Assembly: GCA_903886975.1 (NCBI GenBank)
Contig: CAISOB010000074.1
Coordinates: 1-64,000 of the forward strand
DNA length: 64,000 nucleotides
From: an uncultured beta proteobacterium
Lineage (GTDB): Bacteria; Pseudomonadota; Gammaproteobacteria; Burkholderiales; Rhodocyclaceae
Direction: 5' to 3'
A program made the position numbers and the translations under genes. Positions within the stretch are counted from its first letter, which is position 1; each line of letters starts with the position of its first letter. Positions 21,730-40,560 of the stretch are shown in pieces. The notes below the pieces were generated by a model, which did not search any database, was not told the DNA's origin, and saw only the letters and a program-made list of their open reading frames with translations.

Positions 21730-22530
21730 ATGAGCATCACACTCAAAACCCCAGAAGAAATCGAAAAGATGCGCATTGCCGGGCGTCTGGCGGGCGAAGT
21801 TCTTGATTACATAACGCCTTTCGTCGGACCAGGCGTGACGACCGGCGAGCTCGACCAGCTATGCCACGACTACATGGTCGAGGTGCAAGGCTGCATACCG
21901 GCACCGCTCAACTACGCCCCGCCGGGCTACAAGCCTTATCCAAAATCGATATGCACCTCGGTCAATCATCAGGTCTGCCATGGTGTTCCCGGCGACCGGC
22001 AGTTGAAGAACGGCGACATCGTCAATCTTGACATCACAACGATCAAGGGCGGCTATCACGGTGATACCAGCCGCATGTTCCTAGTCGGTGAGGTGTCGAT
22101 TCAGGCCAAGCGGCTGTGCGAAGTGACCTTCGAATGCCTTTGGCTGGGCATTGCCCAAGTCAAGGCCGGCGCCCATCTCGGCGACATCGGCGAAGCCATC
22201 CAGCGCTACGCGGAAAGATCGGGCTACTCGGTCGTCCGCGAATTCTGCGGGCACGGGATCGGCACCCGCTTCCACGAAGACCCGCAGGTCGTGCACTACG
22301 GCACCAGCGGCACCGGCATTGAACTCAAGGCCAACATGATCTTCACCATCGAACCGATGATCAACGCCGGCAAGGCCGCAATCCGCGAACTAGCCGACGG
22401 CTGGACGATCGTGACCAAGGACCATAGCCTGTCGGCGCAATGGGAACACACCATCCTCGTAACAGAAAGTGGATTTGAAGTTCTCACCTTGTCGGCGGGC
22501 GCACGCCAGCCGCCCGACTGGATAAAATAA
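21730..22530 (+). CDS. map: Methionine aminopeptidase, type I
   Basis: Removes the initiator methionine from new proteins. The 266-residue protein carries the metal-site residues in family positions: Asp pair in VNLDIT and [10 protein letters not shown], His in [14 protein letters not shown], Glu in FTIEPMIN and Glu in QWEHTILVT. The substrate histidine is in [10 protein letters not shown]. It is divergent from rpsB, as in many proteobacteria, and is followed after 4 bases by glnD. A deformylase gene for the preceding step lies at 25118. Confidence 0.97.
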   Translation: MSITLKTPEEIEKMRIAGRLAGEVLDYITPFVGPGVTTGELDQLCHDYMVEVQGCIPAPLNYAPPGYKPYPKSICTSVNHQVCHGVPGDRQLKNGDIVNLDITTIKGGYHGDTSRMFLVGEVSIQAKRLCEVTFECLWLGIAQVKAGAHLGDIGEAIQRYAERSGYSVVREFCGHGIGTRFHEDPQVVHYGTSGTGIELKANMIFTIEPMINAGKAAIRELADGWTIVTKDHSLSAQWEHTILVTESGFEVLTLSAGARQPPDWIK

Positions 22531-22534
22531 TTCA

Positions 22535-25117
22535 ATGACAATCGATTCCGTCGCCCGTAACGCGCTTCTTGCCCGTTACAAGTCCCGCTTGCAGGCCGAA
22601 CAGGCCGCGCTGCGCGCAAGCTATCTTGCCGACCCCGATGTGACCCGCCAGCTGCGCGGGCGCAGCCAATTGGTCGACGAAGTCCTGTGCGAACTCTGGA
22701 GGGCGCTTGAATTGCCGGATTCGCTGGCGCTGGTAGCCGTCGGTGGTTACGGGCGCGGTGAGCTGTGGCCGGCTTCCGACGTTGATCTGTTGCTGCTTCT
22801 TGAGGCGCCGCCGGATGCGGCACTCGCCTTGATACTCGAACAACTCATCGGCCTCTTCTGGGATATTGGACTCGAGATCGGCCACAGCGTGCGCACGGTC
22901 GAGGACTGCCTCGCCGAGGCGGCTGGCGATCTGACCGTGCGGACGGCGCTGGTCGAAGCCCGTCTGCTCACCGGCAACGCCGAACTGTTCGCCAGGCTCA
23001 CGCGAGAATTCAAGGACAGCATCGATCCACAGGCTTTCTTTCATGCCAAGCGCATCGAGCAGGACGAGCGCTATTTGAACTATCAGGAATCACCGTACAG
23101 TCTCGAGCCCAACTGCAAGGAGAGCCCGGGCGGCCTGCGCGACCTGCAAACCATTCTCTGGGTTGCGCAGGCGGCAGGTTACGGCAGCACCTGGCAGGAT
23201 CTCGAACAACGAGGCCTTCTCAGCCATCAGGGCTTGCTCGGACTGGAGCGGCGCGAACGCTTTCTGCAAGGCTTGCGCATCCAGCTGCACCTGCACGCCG
23301 GCCGCCGCGAGGACAGGCTGCTCTTCGACTATCAGACCGCGCTGGCCGAGCAGCTCGGCTTTGCCGCGACGCCGGGCAAGCTGGCCAGCGAACAATTGAT
23401 GCAGGAGTACTTCCGGACCGCGAAAGCGGTGACCCAGCTCAACACCATCCTGCTGCAAAATATCGGCACGGCGATCTTCCCCTCGTCCGATCAAGCGCCG
23501 CAGCCGATCAACGAGCGTTTCCAGAGCACGCGCCAGCTGCTCGAAGCGACCGACGAAAAGGTCTTCTTTGAAACACCGGGCGCCATTCTCGAGGCGTTCT
23601 CGCTGATGCAGCAGCATCCCGAGCTGAAAGGCATGACCGCGCGGACGATACGTTCACTATGGCGCGCGCGTCGTCTGATCGACGATGATTTCCGCAACAA
23701 TCCGGAAAATAAGGCGCGATTCATCGCGCTGTTCCAGCAGCCGCGCGGCGTGCTGCACGAATTCCGGCGCATGAACCAGTTCGATATTCTCGGCCGCTAT
23801 TTGCCAAAATTTGGCGCCGTCGTCGGCCAGATGCAACACGACCTGTTCCATGTCTATACCGTGGACCAGCACATCATGCAGGTCCTGCGCAACCTGCGCC
23901 GCTTCTCGGAAAGCCAGTTTGCCCACGAGTACCCGTTCTGCAGCCAGTTGATCAGCAGCTTCGAGCGGCCCTGGCTGCTTTATATCGCGGCCCTTTTCCA
24001 CGATATTGCCAAGGGTCGCGGCGGCGCTCACTCCGAACTCGGCGCTGTCGATGCGCAGGAATTCTGCGATAGCCACGGCCTCGCCGCGGAGGACGGCGAG
24101 CTCGTTGCCTGGCTGGTGCGCGAACATCTGGTGATGTCGCGCGTCGCACAGAAGCAGGATATTTCCGATCCCGACGTGCTCGCCGCTTTTGCGGCGACCG
24201 TCCGCGACGAACGTCACCTGACCGCACTCTATCTGTTTACGGTCGCCGACATCCGCGGCACCAGCCCCAAGGTCTGGAACAGCTGGAAAGGCCAGTTGCT
24301 CGAGGAGCTCTTCACGCAGACGCGCCGTCTGTTGTCCTCCGGCGGCAAGGTACCGGTGACGCAGGGCATCATTGCCGAGCGACAGGACGAAGCGCTGCGG
24401 CTATTGCGCTATTTTGCGATTCCCGAAGGCGCGCAAGAGAGCCTGTGGAACCAGCTCGACACCGTCTATTTCCTGCGCCATTCGCCCGAAGAGATCGCCT
24501 GGCACGCGCGCGCCCTGAACTACCGCATCAACAGCCCGCAGCCGGTCGTCAAGGCGCGCCTCAACGTGCATGGCGACGGCATCGAAGTCATGGCCTACAC
24601 CCTCGATCAGCGCTATTTGTTCGCGCGGCTGGCCGGTTTCTTCAGCCGCGCCGGCTACAACATCATTGACGCCAAAATCCACACCACACGGCATGGCTAC
24701 GCGCTCGACAGCTTCATGCTGGTCGACGTCAGCGGCCGCGACAATGATCGCGACATGATCAGTTACATCGAACACGAGTTGAGCGATCGGCTGAGCCGGC
24801 AGGCGCCGCCCGAAGCGCCGGCCAGTGGGCGGATATCTCGCCAAGTCAAGCATTTCCCGATGGAGCCGCTGGTCACCATCGAGCCGGATGAAAAAGGTGT
24901 GCTCTTTCTTCTCTCGGTCACCGCCGCCGACCGCCCCGGCCTGCTCTACACCGTCGCCATGGCGCTGGCGGCGCACGGCGCCAACCTGCACACGGCCAAG
25001 ATCGTCACGCTGGGCGATCGCGTCGAGGACGCCTTTCTGATCAGCGGCGGCGATCTCGGCGAAAGCGCAAGCCGGATCAAACTCGAAACGGAACTGCTGG
25101 CGCAGCTCAAATCCTGA
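22535..25117 (+). CDS. glnD: Bifunctional uridylyltransferase/uridylyl-removing enzyme GlnD
   Basis: Senses glutamine and adds or removes UMP on PII proteins, setting nitrogen control. The 860-residue protein has the nucleotidyltransferase motif [19 protein letters not shown] near 70, the HD phosphohydrolase motif [13 protein letters not shown] near 487, and two C-terminal ACT domains (about 690-760, starting [22 protein letters not shown] sequence, and 785-860). The stop codon TGA abuts the reverse-strand stop of def with no gap. Confidence 0.97.
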   Translation: MTIDSVARNALLARYKSRLQAEQAALRASYLADPDVTRQLRGRSQLVDEVLCELWRALELPDSLALVAVGGYGRGELWPASDVDLLLLLEAPPDAALALILEQLIGLFWDIGLEIGHSVRTVEDCLAEAAGDLTVRTALVEARLLTGNAELFARLTREFKDSIDPQAFFHAKRIEQDERYLNYQESPYSLEPNCKESPGGLRDLQTILWVAQAAGYGSTWQDLEQRGLLSHQGLLGLERRERFLQGLRIQLHLHAGRREDRLLFDYQTALAEQLGFAATPGKLASEQLMQEYFRTAKAVTQLNTILLQNIGTAIFPSSDQAPQPINERFQSTRQLLEATDEKVFFETPGAILEAFSLMQQHPELKGMTARTIRSLWRARRLIDDDFRNNPENKARFIALFQQPRGVLHEFRRMNQFDILGRYLPKFGAVVGQMQHDLFHVYTVDQHIMQVLRNLRRFSESQFAHEYPFCSQLISSFERPWLLYIAALFHDIAKGRGGAHSELGAVDAQEFCDSHGLAAEDGELVAWLVREHLVMSRVAQKQDISDPDVLAAFAATVRDERHLTALYLFTVADIRGTSPKVWNSWKGQLLEELFTQTRRLLSSGGKVPVTQGIIAERQDEALRLLRYFAIPEGAQESLWNQLDTVYFLRHSPEEIAWHARALNYRINSPQPVVKARLNVHGDGIEVMAYTLDQRYLFARLAGFFSRAGYNIIDAKIHTTRHGYALDSFMLVDVSGRDNDRDMISYIEHELSDRLSRQAPPEAPASGRISRQVKHFPMEPLVTIEPDEKGVLFLLSVTAADRPGLLYTVAMALAAHGANLHTAKIVTLGDRVEDAFLISGGDLGESASRIKLETELLAQLKS

Positions 25118-25654
25118 TCAGTCCTTCGGCCGGTCGGCGTCATCGGGGAAGAGCGCCTCGCTAAATCCGAAGCGGGTCAAATCGCGAATGCGCATCGGGT
25201 AAAGAATGCCATCGAGGTGATCGTTCTCGTGCTGCACGACGCGCGCATGAAAGCCATCGACCGAGCGGTCGATCGCCCGTCCGAGCGGGTCGAAACCGGT
25301 GTAGCGCAGATAACGCCAGCGCGGCACCCAACCGCTGAGCCCAGGGACCGAAAGGCAACCCTCCCAGCCTTCTTCGATCTCATCGGAAAGCGGTTCGAGG
25401 ACCGGGTTGATCAGCACCGTATAGGGCACGCTGCCGACATCCGGATAGCGGGCATTGTCTTCAAAGCCGAAAATGACAACGCGCAGGCCGACACCAATTT
25501 GTGGTGCTGCAAGACCCGCGCCGTCGAGCGCGTGCATGGTTTCTTCCATGTCGGCGATCAGCGCGTGCAACTCCGGTGTGCCGAAAGACCGCACCGCTTC
25601 GGCCCGCTGCCACAGGCGCGGGTCGCCCATCTTCAGAACCGGTCTAATGGCCAT
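25118..25654 (-). CDS. def: Peptide deformylase
   Basis: Removes the formyl group from N-terminal formyl-methionine. The 178-residue protein has the three motifs [10 protein letters not shown] (motif 1), EGCLSVPG (motif 2, Cys metal ligand) and QHENDHLDG (motif 3, HExxH-type ligands and catalytic Glu). It is not in the usual def-fmt arrangement, so a second deformylase linked to fmt may exist elsewhere. Its ATG overlaps the end of the phosphorylase gene by 11 bases. Confidence 0.94.
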   Translation of the reverse strand: MAIRPVLKMGDPRLWQRAEAVRSFGTPELHALIADMEETMHALDGAGLAAPQIGVGLRVVIFGFEDNARYPDVGSVPYTVLINPVLEPLSDEIEEGWEGCLSVPGLSGWVPRWRYLRYTGFDPLGRAIDRSVDGFHARVVQHENDHLDGILYPMRIRDLTRFGFSEALFPDDADRPKD

Positions 25655-26387
25655 GACGCACCAATTCCTCGATGATGGTGCGCACGTGTCCCATCGATTC
25701 GTGCAACACCGTCTCAATCGACTCGAAGCTGATTCCCTCACGACTGTCGGCGCGGCCGGCCGCGAAATTGGCGACCACGCTGATCGCCGCATAGGGCAGC
25801 GCCAACTCGCGCGCCAGCGCCGCCTCCGGCATGCCGGTCATGCCAACGACATCAGCGCCGTCGCGCTCGAAGCGATCGATTTCCGCGGCCGTCTCCAGAC
25901 GTGGCCCCTGCGTCGCGGCGTACACTGCGACGTCGCTGACCGCGATTCCGGCGACCTTCGCCGCAGCAATCAGCCGGGCGCGCAACGCCCGGTCGTAAGG
26001 CTCGGTGAAATCGATATGAGTGACCGTGCCATCCCGGCCGTCATGGAATGTCGATTTTCGTCCCCAGGTGTAGTCGATAATCTGGTGCGGAATGACCACG
26101 CCGCCGGGTTTTAGGTCCGCGCGGATACTGCCGACCGAAGCGACCGAAATGATGCCGCTCACGCCGCGCTGGGACAGCGCCCAGAGATTCGCCCGATAGT
26201 TCACTTCATGCGGCGGAATGGTGTGGCCATAACCATGGCGCGGCAGAAAAGCGACCGCTTGGCCGCAGATCTCGCCGAAGATGACCGCGCCCGACGGCTC
26301 GCCGTAAGGTGTGCGCAAGACCTCGCGGTGCGAGACGTCGAGGTTGGCCAGTTGCGACAGGCCGCTACCGCCGATCACTGCAAGCAC
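25644..26387 (-). CDS. S-methyl-5'-thioinosine / 5'-methylthioadenosine phosphorylase
   Basis: A 247-residue purine nucleoside phosphorylase of the MTAP/PNP family. Motifs are VIGGSGL (phosphate site), [27 protein letters not shown] loop, [15 protein letters not shown] and [15 protein letters not shown]. The sequence resembles the Pseudomonas methylthioinosine phosphorylase more than classical MTA phosphorylases, as far as I can judge from memory. That enzyme yields hypoxanthine plus methylthioribose-1-phosphate. The next gene upstream encodes hypoxanthine phosphoribosyltransferase, which supports this reading. The start is GTG with an excellent AAGGAGAG ribosome binding site formed by the end of hpt. 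Substrate (MTI versus MTA) is not proven. Confidence 0.85.
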   Translation of the reverse strand: MLAVIGGSGLSQLANLDVSHREVLRTPYGEPSGAVIFGEICGQAVAFLPRHGYGHTIPPHEVNYRANLWALSQRGVSGIISVASVGSIRADLKPGGVVIPHQIIDYTWGRKSTFHDGRDGTVTHIDFTEPYDRALRARLIAAAKVAGIAVSDVAVYAATQGPRLETAAEIDRFERDGADVVGMTGMPEAALARELALPYAAISVVANFAAGRADSREGISFESIETVLHESMGHVRTIIEELVRHGH

Positions 26388-26388
26388 C

Positions 26389-26933
26389 TCAACTCTCCTT
26401 CATGGCGTAGATCGCCGGCAGATTGCGCCAGCCGCCGCGCACATCCATGCCGTAGCCGAAAACGAAGCGGTCCGGTACCGTCAGCGCGACGAAATCGGCT
26501 TCGATCGGTTTCTTCTTGCCGTTCAGTTTATCGGTCGCCACGGCGGTGTAGCACGCCTTGACACCCAGTTCGTGCATGCGTTCGACGATGGCGGCCAGCG
26601 TCAGGCCTTCATCGAGGATATCGTCGAGAACGAGGACCGTACGCCCCTTGACCGGTGTCCACGGCGCCGAACGCCATGACAGCGCGCCGCCCGAAGTATC
26701 CTGCCCGTAGCGCGTTACATGCATATAATCGAAGTCGAGCGGGAAATCGAGTTGCGTCATCAGATGCCCGGCAAAGGGTACGCCGCCACTCATGACGCAG
26801 AGCAGAAGCGGGTTGGTCTTGCCAAGCTTGGCGGTGATTTCGCCGGCGACACGGGTGACTGCCTGCGCGACCGTCTCCGCCGAATGGATGAGTTCCGCCG
26901 CGGCGAGAAGATCCTTGGCTTGTTGAATGTCGA

Positions 26934-26937
<4 letters not shown>
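26389..26937 (-). CDS. hpt: Hypoxanthine-guanine phosphoribosyltransferase
   Basis: Salvages hypoxanthine (and guanine) to IMP/GMP with PRPP. The 182-residue type I phosphoribosyltransferase has the PRPP signature [14 protein letters not shown] at about 100-113 and [12 protein letters not shown] for the pyrophosphate loop. It overlaps galU by 4 bases and ends one base before the phosphorylase start, so hpt and the phosphorylase are almost certainly co-translated. Its IMP would feed GuaB. Confidence 0.93.
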
Positions 26938-31094
<4,157 letters not shown>

Positions 31095-31102
31095 CTGTCT
31101 TC

Positions 31103-34603
<3,501 letters not shown>

Positions 34604-34744
34604 GAAATGGAGCGCAGCCTAGCCGGCTGCGTGGATAAAGGTTCTCGGAAGCATGGTATGACGCCGCACTGGCACGACCGCAGCGCTTATAATAGCATTT
34701 TGCCGGTCCGATTCGTTTGCGGCCGGCTCGAACCCGGACCTCTT
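34604..34744 (+). promoter_or_regulatory. smc-queF divergent gap with a -10 element for queF
   Basis: An exact TATAAT at 34688-34693 faces queF and lies 51 bases before its ATG; no good -35 box is visible. I looked for a preQ1 riboswitch, which often precedes queuosine genes, and saw no convincing match. Nothing else was found in these 141 bases. Confidence 0.45.
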
Positions 34745-35164
34745 ATGACGACGCGACCCGCCAAGACTCTCGAAACCTTTGCCAATCCGGCGCCGCATCG
34801 CGATTTCCATATTCACATGGAAATTCCCGAGTTCACCTGCCTCTGTCCGAAAACAGGTCAGCCCGATTTTGCCACGCTGATGCTCGATTACATTCCCGAA
34901 AAGACCTGTATCGAACTCAAGAGCCTCAAGCTCTATATCTGGTCTTTCCGCGACCAGGGCTGCTTTCACGAGGCGGTGACCAACCGCATCCTCGACGATC
35001 TGGTACAGGCCACGAAGCCCCGCTTCATGCGCCTGACCGCCCGCTTCTACGTGCGCGGCGGAATCTTTACCAACGTCATTGCCGAACACCGCAAGAAGAA
35101 CTGGAAACCGCTTCCCCAGGTTGATCTGGCCGAATTTTCCGCCGCAGCCAATACGCGAGGCTAA
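34745..35164 (+). CDS. queF: NADPH-dependent 7-cyano-7-deazaguanine reductase
   Basis: Reduces preQ0 to preQ1 in queuosine tRNA modification. The 139-residue unimodular QueF has the catalytic cysteine region [13 protein letters not shown], the QueF signature [16 protein letters not shown] and the substrate residues in CFHEAVTN. Start at ATG 34745; upstream in-frame sequence is antisense to smc. A SEC-C protein gene follows after 4 bases. Confidence 0.95.
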   Translation: MTTRPAKTLETFANPAPHRDFHIHMEIPEFTCLCPKTGQPDFATLMLDYIPEKTCIELKSLKLYIWSFRDQGCFHEAVTNRILDDLVQATKPRFMRLTARFYVRGGIFTNVIAEHRKKNWKPLPQVDLAEFSAAANTRG

Positions 35165-35168
35165 CGAC

Positions 35169-35888
35169 ATGAGCAGCGAATCCTCACCGCAAGCGCAACT
35201 CGCCGACGATCAACTCGACCGTCTGGAAACCTTGCTCGACGAGTTGACGGACGCCATGCGTCTCGACGAGATTCAGGGCTACCTCTGCGCCGCCCTTTCG
35301 GGCCCGCAGGCAATTGCCGACGAGGACTGGCTCGCCGACATTCTGGGCGGCGAAGAAGCGCTGGCCAGCCAGGCCGGCAGCGAAGCCGCCGAAATCTTGC
35401 GTGCGTTTGCGACGGCGCTCGAAGGCGAACTCGCCGCTGGCGAACCGCCGGTACTTCTGCTTTACGCCAAGGAAGACGACGAAAACGGGCCGAGTGATTA
35501 CCTTCCCTGGTGTCAGGCTTATCTGGCCGGCGTCGATGCCGCCGAAGACGACTGGTTCGAGTTCCTCGGCGAAAGCGAAAACGAGGAAGACAGCGAGGAA
35601 ATCGTCTACCTTGACGAACGCCTGTTCCCGTTCATGGTGCTGACCGGAGAAGCCGAAGCTGCGGCCCGCGAACATGGTGAGGACTGGCCGCAAGGCGGCG
35701 CACGCGAGGAGCTTGAAAACGATTGCCAGGACGACGTCCCGCTCGCCGTCACGGACATCTACCGCTTCTGGGCCGCCAAGCGCGGCACGCCGACCATTCG
35801 TCGCGAAGAACCCAAGGTCGGCCGCAACGATCCCTGCCCATGCGGCAGCGGCAGGAAATTCAAGCAGTGCTGTGGCAGGGAAGCCTGA
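35169..35888 (+). CDS. UPF0149 (YecA-like) protein with C-terminal SEC-C motif
   Basis: A 239-residue acidic protein. The body (about 15-180) matches the UPF0149/YecA family ([20 protein letters not shown]) and the C-terminus is a SEC-C zinc-binding motif, [24 protein letters not shown] modules in SecA and YecA bind zinc and contact the ribosome, so a role at the ribosome or in protein handling is plausible but unproven. It is coupled to queF by a 4-base gap. Confidence 0.88.
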   Translation: MSSESSPQAQLADDQLDRLETLLDELTDAMRLDEIQGYLCAALSGPQAIADEDWLADILGGEEALASQAGSEAAEILRAFATALEGELAAGEPPVLLLYAKEDDENGPSDYLPWCQAYLAGVDAAEDDWFEFLGESENEEDSEEIVYLDERLFPFMVLTGEAEAAAREHGEDWPQGGAREELENDCQDDVPLAVTDIYRFWAAKRGTPTIRREEPKVGRNDPCPCGSGRKFKQCCGREA

Positions 35889-35943
35889 AACGATGAAACT
35901 GCGCAGCAGGCAGGCGGCGCCACCGTTCTGACCGGAGGCTGGT

Positions 35944-36843
35944 TCAGGACGCTGTCTCCCGGCGCTCCATTTTCGCTGACAGCACGCTGGCAGCGACGAT
36001 CAACACGCCGCCCGTCCATTCGCGCAGGCCGAGCAGTTCATCGGCGAGCAGCCACGACGAGAGCGCGGCAATGCCGACTTCCGAGAGCATGATGACGATC
36101 GCCCGGTTGGCCGCCACGCGCGCCAAGCCATACTGCACGACGAAGTTGACGAAGAGCAGGACTATGCCGATCAGCGCGAGCAACACCCATACCGACGCAC
36201 TGTTCGCACTCGGCAAGGGTGCGCCCCCGGCGAGAATCAACGCCACCCCGACGGCGACCACGCCGGCGAAGGAGATGAGCGACTTGTTTTCGATGCTGAC
36301 ACCTTCGGCGTAACGCGAGAGAACGTTGAACAGGGCAAAAGAGAAGCCGGCAGAGAGCCCGAACCAGTCGGCGGCATCGTGCGGCACCGGCCAGCCAACC
36401 GCCGGCTGCCACAGCATCGTTGCGGCGCCCGCCAGCGACAGGGCGATGACGCAGGCGCCAGAATAGTCGAGCCGCTCGGCAAGCAGCAGGCGCGCGAGCA
36501 GCACGGTCCACAGCGGCGCGAGATAAAACAGCAGCAGCACGCGCATGACCTCGCCGTTCAGCGTCGCCAGGACATAACCGAGATTGCAGCCGGCGGAAGC
36601 CAGGGCCAGCCAGAGCAGCGTCCACGACGGCGTCAGGCGGGAGAGCGACTGGCGAAAGACGATCAGGCCCAGGACCAGAGCCACGGCATAGGTCGCCGTT
36701 GACGCCACGACGCCGTCGATGCCGGCGTCGCGAAGTATGCGGTAGGGATACCAGATCAAGCCCCAGATCAGCGCACCGGTCAGCAACGCGGCGACGGCCA
36801 CGCGCCGCGCGCGTTGTTCGCTGGCGTATTGCCTTACCGTCAT
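35944..36843 (-). CDS. EamA/DMT family transporter
   Basis: A 299-residue inner-membrane protein with ten predicted hydrophobic segments in two EamA repeats (about 17-135 and 155-290), each ending near an APLWTVLLARLLLAERL- or ELLGLREWTGGVLI-type region. The family exports small molecules such as amino acids or nucleobases; the substrate cannot be told. It is transcribed alone, convergent with the SEC-C gene and divergent from the dap scar. Confidence 0.85.
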   Translation of the reverse strand: MTVRQYASEQRARRVAVAALLTGALIWGLIWYPYRILRDAGIDGVVASTATYAVALVLGLIVFRQSLSRLTPSWTLLWLALASAGCNLGYVLATLNGEVMRVLLLFYLAPLWTVLLARLLLAERLDYSGACVIALSLAGAATMLWQPAVGWPVPHDAADWFGLSAGFSFALFNVLSRYAEGVSIENKSLISFAGVVAVGVALILAGGAPLPSANSASVWVLLALIGIVLLFVNFVVQYGLARVAANRAIVIMLSEVGIAALSSWLLADELLGLREWTGGVLIVAASVLSAKMERRETAS

Positions 36844-36857
36844 CGGGCGATGCCCCT

Positions 36858-36863
36858 TATAAT
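36858..36863 (+). promoter_or_regulatory. -10 element of the former dapC promoter
   Basis: An exact TATAAT lies 27 bases before the GTG of the dapC remnant. If still active it would now drive pilU-dapE-prmB through the scar. A weak TTACCG at 36834-36839 could serve as -35 with 18-base spacing. Confidence 0.4.
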
Positions 36864-36890
36864 CATTGTTTCGATCAAGCTTTAGCGCCC

Positions 36891-37283
36891 GTGAATCCCA
36901 GACCCGCCCAACTGCACCCCTATCCTTTTGAAAGACTGCGCCAGCTCTTTGCCGGCATCGCGCCGAATCCGGATCTGCGCGAGATCAAACTATCGATCGG
37001 CGAACCGCGGCACGCAACCGCGGAATTTATCAAGCAGGCGCAGTACGCCGGACTCAGGGGTTTTGCGAACTATCCTACCACGCTCGACGCGCCGCCTTTC
37101 ACCAAGTCGATCAGCACGCGAGAATTTCGCATACCGAGATCGCGCGCGCGCCGGCTGCCGACTATAATGTTGTCGTCCTGCCGAGCAGCGCGCTGGCCAA
37201 GGTCGGCGAGGGTTGTGGTGAAGAAGGTGGACGCGCAGACGCGCGCCGAGACCTGCATCAATGATCTGTTGCGCGGCGACTGA
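36891..37283 (+). pseudogene. dapC'-'dapD fusion remnant (deletion scar)
   Basis: The reading frame opens with a GTG and encodes a clear N-terminus of succinyl-diaminopimelate aminotransferase DapC: YPFERLRQLFAGIAPNP, KLSIGEPRHATAEFIKQA and FANYPTT (residues 1-64). Homology then stops, although DapC is normally about 400 residues. The last 23 codons (37212-37283) read VVVKKVDAQTRAETCINDLL, the C-terminus of tetrahydrodipicolinate succinyltransferase DapD. Between them, a second frame reads RAPAADYNVVVLPSS, like the RVPAGSVVV..LPS segment of DapD, so the dapD part has frameshifts. About 2 kb of dapC and dapD appear to have been deleted and the ends fused. dapC-dapD-dapE clusters are known in betaproteobacteria such as Bordetella. 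The 130-codon frame is unlikely to make a working enzyme. Confidence 0.85.
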
Positions 37284-37319
37284 CGGCGCTTGCATCCAAA
37301 TGACAATGGCGGAGGCCAC

Positions 37320-39645
<2,326 letters not shown>

Positions 39646-39646
39646 C

Positions 39647-40543
39647 ATGTTTGCACAAGCCCAAAGCGAACTGTCTACGGTGCGCGATCTCTTGCGCTTT
39701 GCCGTCAGCCGTTTCGGCGAGGCGCAATTGTTCTTCGGCCATGGCAGCGACAACGCCTGGGACGAAGCGGCTTATCTGCTTCTGCACACCTTGCACTTAC
39801 CGCGCGACGTATTGAAACCCTATCTCGATGCCCGGCTGACCAGCGAGGAACGCGCCGCCGTGCTCAAGGTCATCAAGCGCCGTATCGACGAACGCCTGCC
39901 CGCCGCCTACCTGACTCGTGAAGCCTGGCTTGGCGAGTATCGTTTCTACGTCGATGAGCGCGTGATCGTGCCGCGCTCGCATATCGCCGAACTGCTGCAC
40001 GAACAACTCAGTCCGTGGATCGAGGACCCCTGGGCCGTGCGCAGCGTGCTCGATCTGTGCACCGGCTCGGCATGCCTCGCCATCCTCGCCGCGCTGGCAT
40101 TTCCCGAAGCCAGTGTTGACGCCGTCGACCTTTCGACAGACGCACTCGAAGTCGGCGCACGCAATGTCGCAGATTACGGGCTGGCGGCGCGAATCCGGCT
40201 GCTCGCCTCGGATGCATTTGCCGCCATTGCCCGGCAACGCTACGACCTGATCATCAGCAACCCGCCCTACGTCAATGCCGACACCATGGCCGAGCTACCC
40301 GAGGAATACCGGCGTGAGCCGGAACTTGCGCTGGCCAGCGGCGAAGACGGTCTCGATTTTGTGCGCATCATCCTGCACGAGTCGGCAGGCCATCTCAATG
40401 CGGACGGCTTACTGGTCGTCGAGATCGGCAACAATCGCGAAGCGCTCGAGACGGCCTTTCCGGAAACGTCCTTCGTCTGGCTCGACACCAGCGCCGGCGA
40501 TCAGAACGTTTTCCTGTTGCGCCGCGAAGACCTGCCTCGATAG
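39647..40543 (+). CDS. prmB: Ribosomal protein L3 glutamine methyltransferase
   Basis: Methylates a glutamine of ribosomal protein L3 with S-adenosylmethionine. The 298-residue HemK-family protein has the N-terminal helical domain, the SAM motif LDLCTGSACLAILAAL near 130, and the catalytic SNPPYVNA. It is PrmB rather than PrmC by its start (TVRDLLRFAVSRF) and context after dapE. The start is one base past the dapE stop. Confidence 0.93.
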   Translation: MFAQAQSELSTVRDLLRFAVSRFGEAQLFFGHGSDNAWDEAAYLLLHTLHLPRDVLKPYLDARLTSEERAAVLKVIKRRIDERLPAAYLTREAWLGEYRFYVDERVIVPRSHIAELLHEQLSPWIEDPWAVRSVLDLCTGSACLAILAALAFPEASVDAVDLSTDALEVGARNVADYGLAARIRLLASDAFAAIARQRYDLIISNPPYVNADTMAELPEEYRREPELALASGEDGLDFVRIILHESAGHLNADGLLVVEIGNNREALETAFPETSFVWLDTSAGDQNVFLLRREDLPR

Positions 40544-40560
40544 AGACGACAGAGCCTTCG

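Noticed and set aside
34604..34744. preQ1 riboswitch in front of queF
   Set aside because: I could not find the short H-type pseudoknot pattern with its A-rich tail.
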